From Cecembia calidifontis (GTDB lineage Bacteria > Bacteroidota > Bacteroidia > Cytophagales > Cyclobacteriaceae), in NCBI RefSeq assembly GCF_004216715.1, contig NZ_SGXG01000001.1:1796001-1860000 (forward strand): DNA of 64,000 bases. Reading direction: 5' to 3'. The position numbers and the translations under genes were made by a program. Below, in pieces: positions 24,908-33,773 of this stretch (positions within the stretch are counted from its first letter, which is position 1; the number at the start of each line of letters is the position of its first letter). The notes beneath the pieces were generated by a model. That model worked only from the letters and a program-made list of their open reading frames with translations, did no database searches and had not been told where the DNA came from.

Positions 24908-26571
24908 CCTTAAATCCGCAGGGCGGATTTAAAAAAAGCCGAAAAAGTGGCTGAATTTATTCAATTCAGGCTTTTCCGGCTCGTTTTTTTTCACTTATTT
25001 AGATGATACCACTCAAACTAGATAAGCGGTATGAAAATTACGAATTCGACAGAAAAAATCACACCTTTCGGAGGTTTTAATTTTGTTTTTAACTCTTTCA
25101 AAAATTCTGGTCTCCCAGAACTCATTGATAATCAATTGGGGGTTAGAGCCTTAAGGGGAGGGTTTTCATACAGTGACATTTTCGCCAATCATATGGCTAT
25201 TTTCTTTAATGGTGGCGACTGTACTGAAGATATCAATGTTCACTTGAGAGACGCACTTGAACAGGTCCCTTCATTTTCAGTATGCAGTGCCGATACAATT
25301 CTGAGAGGTATCAAAGAGCTTGCTGTTGATACAGAACTCTTTATAAATCCGTCCAGTGGAGTAAGCCATGAATTTAATATCAATGGAAAACTCAACAGCT
25401 TGTTGTTAAAATCAGCTTGTAAGACCGGATTACTCAAGTCAGGTGTTGCTTACGACCTCGATTATGACAACACCGTCATTCCAACTGAAAAGTACGATTC
25501 AAAAAAGACATATAAACACGTCTATGGATATCAGCCAGGTGTAGCTTCCATAGCACATCCTGAATTTTCACAGGCCATTCCTGTGTACGTAGAGGGCAGA
25601 AATGGCAACAGTCAGGCCAAATATTTGCAGGCTGATACACTTACACGCATGTTTGGGCAGCTTACCAATGAAAATATCCGTATCGGAAGGTTCAGAGCCG
25701 ATTCAGCATCCTATCAGGAAGAAGTTCTCCGCACACTGGAAGCACATACCGAAAGCTTTTATATACGGGCAAACAGATGTGCCAAACTGGATAATATCCT
25801 TGGAAGTATAGCCCCTGAGAAGTGGCAGAAAATACGTTTGGGTGTACAGGAAATGGAAGTTACTGACCTATCCGACTACAAACCTTTCGGTAAAGACAGG
25901 TCTTACAGGCTGGTCATTACCAGAATCAGGCGTAAAGACGGGCAGGCAGATGTGTTTAGTGGAGATGCATTTACTTACAGGGCTATTCTGACCAATGAAC
26001 ATACATCGTCCAATGAAGCTGTTGTAAGGTTTTATAACGCCCGGGGTGCAAGCGAACGCTTGTTTGATGTACTCAACAATGACTTTGGCTGGTCTAAGTT
26101 GCCCTGTTCGTTCCTTGCAGAGAATACCTCCTTTATGCTTATGACGGCTATGTATGCCAATTTTTACACCTATATCATTGGAGAGTATTCCAGAAAAGTT
26201 GATTGGCTTAAGCCTACCGACAGGCTCAAGAAGTTTATCTTCAGATTTATCACTGTTTCAGCCAAGTGGATAAGAACGGGAAGAAGAGAAGTGCTCAAAC
26301 TGTTCACGAGTAAGGATTACAAGCCGATTTTGAACTAAATTCAGATAAAAACCCCTCAGGAGCTCAAAAAATAAAGATTTACAGGGAAGAGGTATGCCTT
26401 TTCCATTAAAATTGAGGAAAAAAACCGTCCATTTTATCCTCAAACCTAAAATCCATTGTCTCAAAACTATGAACACTCTTCAATCAAAGGGAAGAAATTC
26501 CCGAACTAGACCAAAAATGAACACAAACAAGCAGATTCAAATCTCCAAACTAAAATCCTGCGGATTTTAGG
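24908..26571 (+). mobile_element. IS1380-family insertion sequence, ~1.66 kb
   Basis: Ends are imperfect inverted repeats: CCTTAAATCCGCAGG at the left (24908-24922) and CCTGCGGATTTTAGG at the right (26557-26571). AATTT flanks both sides (24903-24907 and 26572-26576) as a likely target duplication. The element carries one intact transposase gene and its size is normal for the family. It lies directly in front of the gene at 26600. Confidence 0.8.
25031..26338 (+). CDS. IS1380-family transposase, 435 aa
   Basis: A complete DDE transposase. The first catalytic aspartate is probably in YDLDYDNTVIP (near residue 143), the second in GRFRADSASYQEEV (near 222) and the glutamate in FLAENTSFMLMTAMYANF (near 367), which fit the IS1380/DDE_Tnp_1 pattern. 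The N-terminus (FGGFNFVFNSFKNSGLPELI) is typical for the family in Bacteroidota. No frameshift or stop is seen, so the element may still be mobile. Confidence 0.9.
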   Translation: MKITNSTEKITPFGGFNFVFNSFKNSGLPELIDNQLGVRALRGGFSYSDIFANHMAIFFNGGDCTEDINVHLRDALEQVPSFSVCSADTILRGIKELAVDTELFINPSSGVSHEFNINGKLNSLLLKSACKTGLLKSGVAYDLDYDNTVIPTEKYDSKKTYKHVYGYQPGVASIAHPEFSQAIPVYVEGRNGNSQAKYLQADTLTRMFGQLTNENIRIGRFRADSASYQEEVLRTLEAHTESFYIRANRCAKLDNILGSIAPEKWQKIRLGVQEMEVTDLSDYKPFGKDRSYRLVITRIRRKDGQADVFSGDAFTYRAILTNEHTSSNEAVVRFYNARGASERLFDVLNNDFGWSKLPCSFLAENTSFMLMTAMYANFYTYIIGEYSRKVDWLKPTDRLKKFIFRFITVSAKWIRTGRREVLKLFTSKDYKPILN

Positions 26572-26599
26572 AATTTAGTTTCTCTCAATTTGCAGACAC

Positions 26600-27481
26600 A
26601 TGAAAATTCCTTTCAGAATTTTTGTCCTTACGTTCTTGTTCTTTGTTTTCATTCAACCTGGTCAGGTGTTTGGCCAAGCGGCCAATTTCTTTTCTGAAAA
26701 TCGATATGCCGATTATCCAGTAATAAGCCTTAAGGAAAATTTCCTTGGCAACCCGGTTTATTTTGTTGGTGGTGATAAGATAAAGGCCTCAGAGGTCCGG
26801 GCCTACATGGAAATTATGCCCGGGGATGCCAACGACTTTATGAAAAACCACACCAAAGCCATGACGGGAACAGGATTATTATTGGGAGGACAAGTGGTAG
26901 TTTGGGGGGCTTTGGGATACGCTATTGCCAACAGGGATAATTTAAACAATCAAATTGTCAGAAATTGGATTATAGCCACTACAATAGGCGGAATAGGTGC
27001 GGGAGCAGGTAGGCCAATGAACAGGGATGGCGTCAGAAGAATCAATACCTTGTTAAACAAGCACAATTACCTGATCAGGCAAGATGATATTACGAAGCCT
27101 TACTTGAGTATGGATTTTCGTAATAATCACCTTGGTGAAAAAATCGACATTTATGATGGGCCGAATCTTTTGACCAAAAGCCGCCTCAATCAGTACATGT
27201 TGGAATTTCCAGAGTTTGCCGAGTATATGCGAAAATCCCAAAGAAACCAAAACTGGAGTTCGGCGCTGGGAATTGTAGGCTTGGCTTCGACTGTGGTTTT
27301 TGTTGGGTATATCCTGACTCCCCAAATTCAGTCTTCTACGCCCAGTAATATCTTGCTTCCCTTGACCATGGCCAATATTGGCTTAAGTATTTCCGGGGGC
27401 ATAGTCAGAAGAGCTGCCAGAAATCATACGAGGCAGGCTTTGATGAAATTTAATTTCGGGGATGAATTTGTAAGTTATTAA
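26600..27481 (+). CDS. Hypothetical secreted or membrane protein, 293 aa
   Basis: An N-terminal signal (MKIPFRIFVLTFLFFVFIQP, then GQVFGQAANFF) is followed by a soluble part and two pairs of hydrophobic segments (near residues 93-110, 122-137, 222-240, 252-275). The family is not recognised. Its start is only 28 bases from the right end of the IS1380 element, so its native promoter has been separated from it; expression may now depend on the element. Confidence 0.6.
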   Translation: MKIPFRIFVLTFLFFVFIQPGQVFGQAANFFSENRYADYPVISLKENFLGNPVYFVGGDKIKASEVRAYMEIMPGDANDFMKNHTKAMTGTGLLLGGQVVVWGALGYAIANRDNLNNQIVRNWIIATTIGGIGAGAGRPMNRDGVRRINTLLNKHNYLIRQDDITKPYLSMDFRNNHLGEKIDIYDGPNLLTKSRLNQYMLEFPEFAEYMRKSQRNQNWSSALGIVGLASTVVFVGYILTPQIQSSTPSNILLPLTMANIGLSISGGIVRRAARNHTRQALMKFNFGDEFVSY

Positions 27482-27689
27482 ATATGTGGTTTAAATTGTA
27501 TGGAGGTGATTGGCTTTTTTTTGAAAGGGTTGAGACGATTCAAAACCAAATTTTGCCATCATTCGGGAATTTGGGTGGAATGGAAACCTTTCAATCCAAA
27601 TAATTTTTGGAGAATTTTGGAATCATTTCAAAAAAGAAATAACTTTGTGCCTCATTTGGAAAAAGCGATCAAAGATAAATAGTAATACA

Positions 27690-27935
27690 ATGAAAAAAGA
27701 CATTCATCCTAACTACAGAGACGTCGTATTTTACGATACCTCCAGTGAGTATAAGTTCTTGACCAAGTCTACTATCGAGACTAACGAGACTATCGTATGG
27801 GAAGACGGTAAGGAGTATCCTGTATATAAGATTGAAGTTTCATCTAACTCTCACCCTTTCTACACCGGTAAGAAGATGATCTTGGATACTGCTGGTAGGG
27901 TTGAGAAATTCAACAGAAGATACGCTAAGAAATAA
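27690..27935 (+). CDS. rpmE2: 50S ribosomal protein L31 type B
   Basis: The 81-residue protein starts MKKDIHPNYRDVVFYDTSSE and contains FLTKSTIET and SSNSHPFYTGKKMILDTAGRVEKFNRRYAKK-like segments of bacterial L31. It lacks the CxxC zinc ligands of the zinc-binding type, so it is the zinc-independent (C-minus, type B) form. An upstream in-frame start exists, but the ATG at 27690 gives the conserved N-terminus. Followed by a terminator at 27964. The 200 bases before it show no convincing gene. Confidence 0.95.
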   Translation: MKKDIHPNYRDVVFYDTSSEYKFLTKSTIETNETIVWEDGKEYPVYKIEVSSNSHPFYTGKKMILDTAGRVEKFNRRYAKK

Positions 27936-27963
27936 TTTTTATTTCTTCAAACGATATCAGTAT

Positions 27964-27996
27964 AAATCTCTCGGTAAAAAGCCGGGAGATTTTTTT
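27964..27996 (+). terminator. Intrinsic terminator of rpmE2
   Basis: AAATCTCTCGG, loop, CCGGGAGATTT followed by a T run. Confidence 0.8.
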
Positions 27997-28292
27997 ATTG
28001 CAATCCCTCAAACAACTCATCCAAATCCAGCACAAAACCCTCAATACACTGGGTGGATACTCGGTCCCCGAAAGTGAAAAGTTTGGAGGGAACATATTTC
28101 CTGTCGGTAAGGGTATAAACCAGCAATGTTTTTTCATAAGGATGGATGATCCAGTATTCTAGCACGCCTCTTTCCTCATAGACCTCATACTTATTTTGGA
28201 GTTGTTTTTTGTTGTTGGAAGGGGAAAGGATTTCTATAATCAGATCTTAAGCGCCTAAACAGCCCAAATCATCGAGTTTTTCCGTTGGAATT
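27995..28292 (-). pseudogene. Uma2-family endonuclease-like gene, truncated and with an internal stop
   Basis: Read on the minus strand, one frame gives EKLDDLGCLGA, a TAA (28247-28249), then DLIIEILSPSNNKKQLQNKY, EVYEERGVLEYWIIHPYEKT and LVYTLTDRKYV to a stop at 27995. This is the C-terminal half of the Uma2/DUF820 family (normally GAPDLIIEILSPSN..K...Y...GV.EYWIV.P). The stop replaces the proline of the nuclease motif, and the first half is absent because the operon at 28307 begins there. It is a dead remnant. Confidence 0.8.
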
Positions 28293-28306
28293 TTTATTTT
28301 TGTGAC

Positions 28307-29509
28307 ATGGACAATCTGATTTTATTCGATGACCCCGCCATACGGGGTGCTTTGCTGCCTTTTACTTTTACCAGGCCGGTGGCCGACATCAGGATAGGGA
28401 TTCTTAAAATCTCCGAAAAATGGGAGAGATACAGTGGTATCAAACCAGGCTATCTGACACAGGACTACTTATCAGTCAAATTCCCAAAAAATGAAGGGCC
28501 GGCACTCATGGTCAATGGGGCTGTTTGCCCCAACCCAAAACTTTGGGCGTCCATTCAGGCCTTGAATCCCGGAGAAGCACTTTATTATGGTCAAAACATT
28601 TTGCTGGCTGTGCATGCTGATCAACCGGCTGTTTTTCAGCCCGATAAAACTAAAAACTTACCCCAGATAGAATTTAAGGATGAGTTGGTAGTCATACAGA
28701 AAAGCTGGCATATTTTCCAGTTCAATGGAGAGCAAATCCGTGCAGATTATAAGCTGCTCACCGCAGGCAGGACTTCCCAAAAGTGTCCTGACCCGCATAC
28801 CATTTTATATAATGAGTCCGATATTTTTATTGAGGAAGGGGCCAAAATCAAAGCTGCCGTTCTGAATGCAGAAGGAGGGCCTATTTATATCGGGAAAAAC
28901 ACTGAAGTTCAGGAGGGATCACTTATCCGGGGGCCTTTTGCCCTTTGTGAAGGTTCCACTGTCAACATGGGGGCTAAGATGCGGGGCGATACCACCATTG
29001 GTCCTCATTGCAAAGTTGGCGGGGAAGTGTCAAATGCTGTCATTTTTGGATACAGCAACAAAGGGCATGAAGGGTTTTTGGGAAATGCTGTATTAGGGGA
29101 GTGGTGTAATATGGGGGCAGATTCCAATAATTCCAATCTGAAAAATAATTACGCCCAGGTCAAAATCTGGGATTACACCAAAGGAGGATTTACCAACACA
29201 GGCTTGCAGTTCTGTGGCCTGATGATGGGTGACCATTCCAAATGCGGGATCAATACCATGTTCAATACAGGAACTGTGGTCGGGGTAGGAGCCAATATTT
29301 TTGGGGATGGTTTCCCAAGGAATTTTATCCCCTCATTTGCGTGGGGAGGTGCTGCGGGATTCAGTACTTTCCAATTGAAAAAGTTTGAAGAAACAGCCAT
29401 AGCTGTAATGAAGCGCAGGGGAATGGAATTCAATGAAGTTGAAAAAGAAATTATCCAAAAGGTTTTTGAATTGACCAGGCATTACCGAATTTGGGACAAA
29501 GAGGCTTGA
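28307..29509 (+). CDS. GlmU-like putative sugar nucleotidyltransferase/acetyltransferase, 400 aa
   Basis: The length, the opening LILFDDPAIRGALLPFTFTR and the C-terminal left-handed beta-helix hexapeptides (for example IGPHCKVGGEVSNAVIFG near 245, LGEWCNMGADSNNSNLKNNY near 265, HSKCGINTMFNTGTVVG near 308) fit the TIGR03991-type family proposed as an alternative GlmU for UDP-GlcNAc synthesis in Bacteroidota. The family name is from memory. It is the first gene of a tight operon, 6 bases before holB. Confidence 0.85.
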   Translation: MDNLILFDDPAIRGALLPFTFTRPVADIRIGILKISEKWERYSGIKPGYLTQDYLSVKFPKNEGPALMVNGAVCPNPKLWASIQALNPGEALYYGQNILLAVHADQPAVFQPDKTKNLPQIEFKDELVVIQKSWHIFQFNGEQIRADYKLLTAGRTSQKCPDPHTILYNESDIFIEEGAKIKAAVLNAEGGPIYIGKNTEVQEGSLIRGPFALCEGSTVNMGAKMRGDTTIGPHCKVGGEVSNAVIFGYSNKGHEGFLGNAVLGEWCNMGADSNNSNLKNNYAQVKIWDYTKGGFTNTGLQFCGLMMGDHSKCGINTMFNTGTVVGVGANIFGDGFPRNFIPSFAWGGAAGFSTFQLKKFEETAIAVMKRRGMEFNEVEKEIIQKVFELTRHYRIWDKEA

Positions 29510-29515
29510 TAGACT

Positions 29516-30661
29516 ATGTTATTTTCCTCCATACCGGGACTTGAAGAAGTAAAACAAAAAATTATTCTGGCTGTTCGGAATAACCATTTGGCGCATGCAC
29601 TCCTGTTTCACGGACCAGAAGGATCGGCTAACCTCAAAATGGCATTGGCCCTAGCTACTTATCTCCATTGCGAAAATCCTAAAGAAGAGGATGCCTGTGG
29701 TGTTTGTCCTTCTTGCCAAAAAATGAGCAAGTTGGTTCATCCGGACATGAACTTTGCTTTTCCAATGCCGGGAACAGGGGATGCAAAAGAAGAGGACGAG
29801 GATAAGAAGAAAGTGGATTTTGTGGGGGCCTTTAGAAATTTTGCGATCAATAACCCTTATGGCAATGTTTCAGACTGGATCTATCAGAATGATTTTGAAA
29901 AAAAGCAGCTTAACATTTCAAAAGGCGCAGCGCGACAGATCATCAAAACACTCTCTCTCAAATCCTTTGAGGGGGGATATAAAATCATGCTGATCTGGTC
30001 ACCGGAATATATGCACGTCAACGCTGCCAATGCCCTCCTTAAAATTTTGGAGGAACCACCCGAGAAAACCATGTTTTTCTTGGTGACTTCACATCCCGAG
30101 CAACTGTTGACCACCATCCTGTCAAGGACCCAAAAAATCATGGTAAGGGCCTTTACCGATGAAGAGATCATGAGCCACTTGGTAAATGAGGGTTTTTGTT
30201 CTAGAGAAGTTGCTGCGCAGATTGCTCCTTTGGCCGATGGGAATCTAAGAGAAGCTTACAGGATGATTGACCAGGTGGAGGATGAGAATACCACCATGAT
30301 CCGGGATTGGTTTAGGGCCTGTTATTCCTTGCAGGTGAATGACATCCTTTCATTTGTGGAGAAATTCAGCAGCAAGGACAAAGAAGCACAAAAATCCCTG
30401 CTTTTAAGCGGGATAAATGTAATTAGAGAAGTGATGCTGGACAAATCCCAACTTCCTGATTTGATGCGCAGTGTCGAAAAGGACAGGGATTTTATCCATA
30501 AGCTTGGCGTGCATGTCATGGACGAAGAGAAGCTTATGAGGGTTTATGAACTGCTGAACCAGGCCCATTACCATTTGGAGAGAAATGCCAACGCCAGGGT
30601 TTTGTTTACGGATTTAAGTTTTAAAATCACCCGGGCCATGAAACCACTTCAGACTGCTTGA
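29516..30661 (+). CDS. holB: DNA polymerase III delta-prime subunit
   Basis: A clamp-loader AAA+ subunit of 381 residues. The P-loop is degenerate (HGPEGSANLKMALALA near 30), as expected for delta-prime, which does not hydrolyse ATP. Four cysteines for the zinc module are seen near 51-66 (HCENP...CGVCPSCQK). NALLKILEEPPEKTMFFLVT near 170 and LSRTQ are the sensor region of the family. It is 6 bases after the GlmU-like gene; its stop is 2 bases before the next start. Confidence 0.9.
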   Translation: MLFSSIPGLEEVKQKIILAVRNNHLAHALLFHGPEGSANLKMALALATYLHCENPKEEDACGVCPSCQKMSKLVHPDMNFAFPMPGTGDAKEEDEDKKKVDFVGAFRNFAINNPYGNVSDWIYQNDFEKKQLNISKGAARQIIKTLSLKSFEGGYKIMLIWSPEYMHVNAANALLKILEEPPEKTMFFLVTSHPEQLLTTILSRTQKIMVRAFTDEEIMSHLVNEGFCSREVAAQIAPLADGNLREAYRMIDQVEDENTTMIRDWFRACYSLQVNDILSFVEKFSSKDKEAQKSLLLSGINVIREVMLDKSQLPDLMRSVEKDRDFIHKLGVHVMDEEKLMRVYELLNQAHYHLERNANARVLFTDLSFKITRAMKPLQTA

Positions 30662-30663
30662 TC

Positions 30664-31095
30664 ATGAAAAAAGTAATTGGCAGAAGAGAAAGGATTTCCA
30701 TTCCGGAATGGGATTTGAAAAATGTGGTTGCCAAAATTGATACAGGCGCTTATACCTCCTCTATCCATTGTACTTATTGTGAAGAAAGAAATGAAGAAGG
30801 AAAAAAGGTACTTTACTTCAAGGTCCTTGATCCTTCCCACAAAAAATTCAAAGATAAACTGTTGCATACCCGGAATTTTACCCAAAAAAAGGTAAGGAAT
30901 TCCTTTGGCCAGGAAGAAGTCCGCTACAAAGTGACTACGAAAGTCCTTATGTTTGGGGAAGAATTTGAATCAGAATTTACACTCACGGACAGGTCGAAAA
31001 TGAAAAACCCGATTTTATTGGGCAGGAAAATGTTGAGTGGGAGGTTTTTAGTGGATGTTCAGCAAGTTAATTTGTCAAAAAAATCAAAGAAATGA
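30664..31095 (+). CDS. RimB/RloA2-like retropepsin-type protease (PF05618), 143 aa
   Basis: Small aspartic-protease-like protein: VVAKIDTGAYTSSIHC (residues 22-37) holds the catalytic D-T-G-A, and MKNPILLGRKMLSGRFLVDV near 115-134 is the second conserved block. The family is annotated as ATP-dependent zinc protease and is almost always next to rimK, as here: its stop overlaps the rimK start (ATGA). The ATG at 30664 is used; a TTG 6 bases upstream is less likely. Confidence 0.85.
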   Translation: MKKVIGRRERISIPEWDLKNVVAKIDTGAYTSSIHCTYCEERNEEGKKVLYFKVLDPSHKKFKDKLLHTRNFTQKKVRNSFGQEEVRYKVTTKVLMFGEEFESEFTLTDRSKMKNPILLGRKMLSGRFLVDVQQVNLSKKSKK

Positions 31096-32024
31096 GAATC
31101 GCGGTTCTATCCCGGAATCCCCATCTATATTCTACCAGGAGGCTGGTTGAAGCCATCAAAGATGCAGGTCACGAAGCGCTTGTAGTGGATCATTCCATCT
31201 GTGACCTGATCATTGAGCAGGAAGGTCCATCGATAATTTACAAAGGAGAGAAGTTATCTAAGGTAGACGCTATTATACCTAGGATTGGTGCATCTGTAAC
31301 TTTTTATGGTACGGCCGTTGTCCGTCAATTTGAGTTGATGGGCGTTTTTTCCGCTGTGGAGTCCCAGGCAATTGTCAGGAGCCGGGACAAACTCAGAAGT
31401 CTTCAGATTTTATCCAAAGCCGGTTTGGGTATGCCCAAGACCGCTTTTACAAATTTTTCCAAAGGCGGGGAGAAAGCCCTTATCGAAAGGGTGGGAGGAG
31501 CTCCTCTGATAATCAAATTACTGGAAGGTACACAAGGTTTGGGGGTTGTCTTGGCTGAGACCAAAAAGGCCGGTCAGTCGGTGATTGAGGCATTTCATGG
31601 ACTCAAGGCAAGGATCATTGTTCAGGAATTTATAAAGGAGGCCAAGGGGGCAGATATCAGGGCTTTTGTTGTCAACGGGAAAGTGGTAGGGGCTATGAAA
31701 AGACAGGGCGCTGAAGGGGAGTTCAGATCCAACCTGCACCGTGGAGGTAAAGCCACTGTGATCAAGTTGTCTAAAGCTGAAAAAGCAGCCGCTCTTGGGG
31801 CAGCCAAGGCATTGGGATTAGATATTGCGGGAGTGGATTTGTTGCAATCCGATAGAGGACCTTTGATTTTGGAAGTGAACAGTAGTCCGGGATTAGAAGG
31901 AATAGAAAAAGCTACCGGAGTCAATATTGCAGGGGAGATAGTGAAATTTATAGAGGAATCGGTCGAAAAGAAGATCAGAAAAAAGAAAAGCAAAAATGAA
32001 GAGAGCAATCCGGATAGGCACTAG
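31092..32024 (+). CDS. rimK: ATP-grasp ligase RimK
   Basis: RimK adds glutamates to the C-terminus of ribosomal protein S6 or makes related alpha-peptide links. The 310-residue protein has the N-terminal domain (MRIAVLSRNPHLYSTRRLVE), the ATP-grasp core with PLIIKLLEGTQGLGVVLAET near 137, QEFIKEAKGADIRAFVV near 178, and metal ligands in LILEVNSSPGLEGIE near 257. Start overlaps the upstream protease stop by 4 bases, and its end overlaps the hemC start by 29 bases. Confidence 0.92.
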   Translation: MRIAVLSRNPHLYSTRRLVEAIKDAGHEALVVDHSICDLIIEQEGPSIIYKGEKLSKVDAIIPRIGASVTFYGTAVVRQFELMGVFSAVESQAIVRSRDKLRSLQILSKAGLGMPKTAFTNFSKGGEKALIERVGGAPLIIKLLEGTQGLGVVLAETKKAGQSVIEAFHGLKARIIVQEFIKEAKGADIRAFVVNGKVVGAMKRQGAEGEFRSNLHRGGKATVIKLSKAEKAAALGAAKALGLDIAGVDLLQSDRGPLILEVNSSPGLEGIEKATGVNIAGEIVKFIEESVEKKIRKKKSKNEESNPDRH

Positions 32025-32934
32025 AGGCAGCAAACTGGCCCTCTGGCAAGCCTATTATGTAGCTGATTTGCTGAAAGCCAAAGGTTTGGATGCAGAGATA
32101 GTGATCATAGAAACCAAGGGAGATAAGATACTGGACGTATCCATTGCAAAAATAGGAAGCAAAGGGGTATTTACTGAGGAGTTGGAAGAACAGTTGGCTT
32201 CCGGAGGAATCGATATCGCTGTTCATAGTGCCAAAGACATGCAGTCCAGGTTGCCGGATGGTTTTGAAATCATTGCGTTTACAGAGCGTGAAAAGGTAAA
32301 TGACATTCTATTAAGCCATAATAAGGATATTGATTACCGAGATGCATCAAAACCATTGCTGCTGGGGACATCCTCTACAAGGAGGGTGGCTACTTTGAAG
32401 CACTTTTATCCTCACATTCAAACCGTTGAAGTCAGGGGAAATCTTCAGACCAGGATAGCCAAAATGGAGTCAGGGATTTGTGATGCTTTATTGCTTGCTT
32501 ATGCCGGAGCCCACAGGATGGGTTATGATGATATGATCAGGTATGAACTTTCTTTGGAGGAGTTTACCCCAGCTGTGGGTCAGGGATCTGTAGCCATAGA
32601 GTCTGCGGTAGGTTTGGACCCGGCAATAAAGAGTAAAATTGTGGAGGCCTGTCATCATGTTGAAACTGGTTACAGGCTGATCGCGGAAAGAAGTTATTTA
32701 CGAGTTTTAGAAGGGGGCTGTAGCATTCCTGTTTTTGCCCTTGCAAATTTGGAGCAGGGTCAACTTAAACTAAATGGCGGGATTGTTTCTCTGGATGGTC
32801 ATCAGCGGATTGTACATAGAGTTGTTGGAAAGCCTGAGGAAGCTGAAAAATTAGGTGAGCAATTGGCAGGTCTTGTAATGGATTCCGGCGGAGAAAAAAT
32901 ATTAAAGGAAATCAAATCGGCATTAAAAAAATGA
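31996..32934 (+). CDS. hemC: Hydroxymethylbilane synthase
   Basis: HemC polymerises four porphobilinogens into hydroxymethylbilane. The 312-residue protein starts MKRAIRIGTRGSKLALWQ as the family does, carries GTSSTRRVATLKHFYP near 115 and the dipyrromethane-cofactor cysteine in RVLEGGCSIPVFAL near 235-248. The start lies 29 bases inside the rimK gene, and its stop overlaps the start of the isomerase gene (ATGA), so it belongs to this operon. Confidence 0.95.
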   Translation: MKRAIRIGTRGSKLALWQAYYVADLLKAKGLDAEIVIIETKGDKILDVSIAKIGSKGVFTEELEEQLASGGIDIAVHSAKDMQSRLPDGFEIIAFTEREKVNDILLSHNKDIDYRDASKPLLLGTSSTRRVATLKHFYPHIQTVEVRGNLQTRIAKMESGICDALLLAYAGAHRMGYDDMIRYELSLEEFTPAVGQGSVAIESAVGLDPAIKSKIVEACHHVETGYRLIAERSYLRVLEGGCSIPVFALANLEQGQLKLNGGIVSLDGHQRIVHRVVGKPEEAEKLGEQLAGLVMDSGGEKILKEIKSALKK

Positions 32935-33770
32935 AACTTACCGTTTTTGCATCATTTGCACTGTTACTCACTATATTTTCATCCTGTAAATCAGAAAAGG
33001 ATTATTTGGTGAAAATTCATACCAGACATGGGGATATGTATGCTATTTTATTTGATGAGACTCCAAGACACAAGGAAAATTTTATTGAACTCGCCAAAGC
33101 TGGCAGGTTTGATTCCACGGACTTTCATCGGGTCATTCAAAATTTCATGATCCAGGGAGGAGATGTATTTGGTAAAGAAGGCCTGCCCCAGGATGCCTGG
33201 CCAACAATTCCCGCAGAGATTAAACCTGGATTAATCCATTCCAAGGGAATGATAGCTGCAGCCCGGATGGGCAACAATGTCAATCCCGAAAGGAGATCCA
33301 GCGGATCCCAGTTTTATATCGTTCAGGGGAAAGTATATACCAGGGATGAATTGGTCACTGATATGAGGCTGTTGGGAGAAACTTTTTTTAAATACATTCA
33401 GCTGGCCAGTAATTCCGAATTAAAGGAAAAATATGCCCAACTTTATGAAGAAGAGCAGTATGAAACCCTAAATGAAATGATGTTGGCAGAGAAGTCCAAT
33501 ATGGAGAAATTCTATAGCATCAGCTTGGAAAAGCCCATGACCAAGGAACAGATTGAAGCTTATACTACTTTTGGAGGAACGCCTCATTTAGATGGAGAAT
33601 ATACCGTATTTGGAAAAGTCGTCAAGGGTCTGGATGTCATGGAAAAAATTGCTGCTGAGCCTACCGGTCAGAGGGATATTCCTGTGAATAAGGTTTACAT
33701 GAAGGTTAGTGTTGAACTTCTGCCCAAATCCAAAATTGAAAAGGATTTTGGTTATAGTTATAGTAAGTAA
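32931..33770 (+). CDS. Cyclophilin-type peptidyl-prolyl isomerase lipoprotein, 279 aa
   Basis: A lipoprotein signal (TIFSSCK, cysteine near residue 19) followed by a cyclophilin domain: FHRVIQNFMIQGGDVFG near 65-81, ARMGNNVNPERRSSGSQFYI near 104-123 and a late DGEYTVFGKVVKGLDVMEKI near 221. An insert of roughly 75 residues between the last two blocks is helical and charged. It would help folding of envelope proteins. Cotranslated with hemC; the next gene begins 4 bases after its stop. Confidence 0.88.
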   Translation: MKLTVFASFALLLTIFSSCKSEKDYLVKIHTRHGDMYAILFDETPRHKENFIELAKAGRFDSTDFHRVIQNFMIQGGDVFGKEGLPQDAWPTIPAEIKPGLIHSKGMIAAARMGNNVNPERRSSGSQFYIVQGKVYTRDELVTDMRLLGETFFKYIQLASNSELKEKYAQLYEEEQYETLNEMMLAEKSNMEKFYSISLEKPMTKEQIEAYTTFGGTPHLDGEYTVFGKVVKGLDVMEKIAAEPTGQRDIPVNKVYMKVSVELLPKSKIEKDFGYSYSK

Positions 33771-33773
33771 TAC

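Noticed and set aside
27500..27682. Possible 60-residue protein upstream of rpmE2
   Set aside because: No homologue-like motif and no convincing start; it lies in a leader-like spacer, so it was not called.
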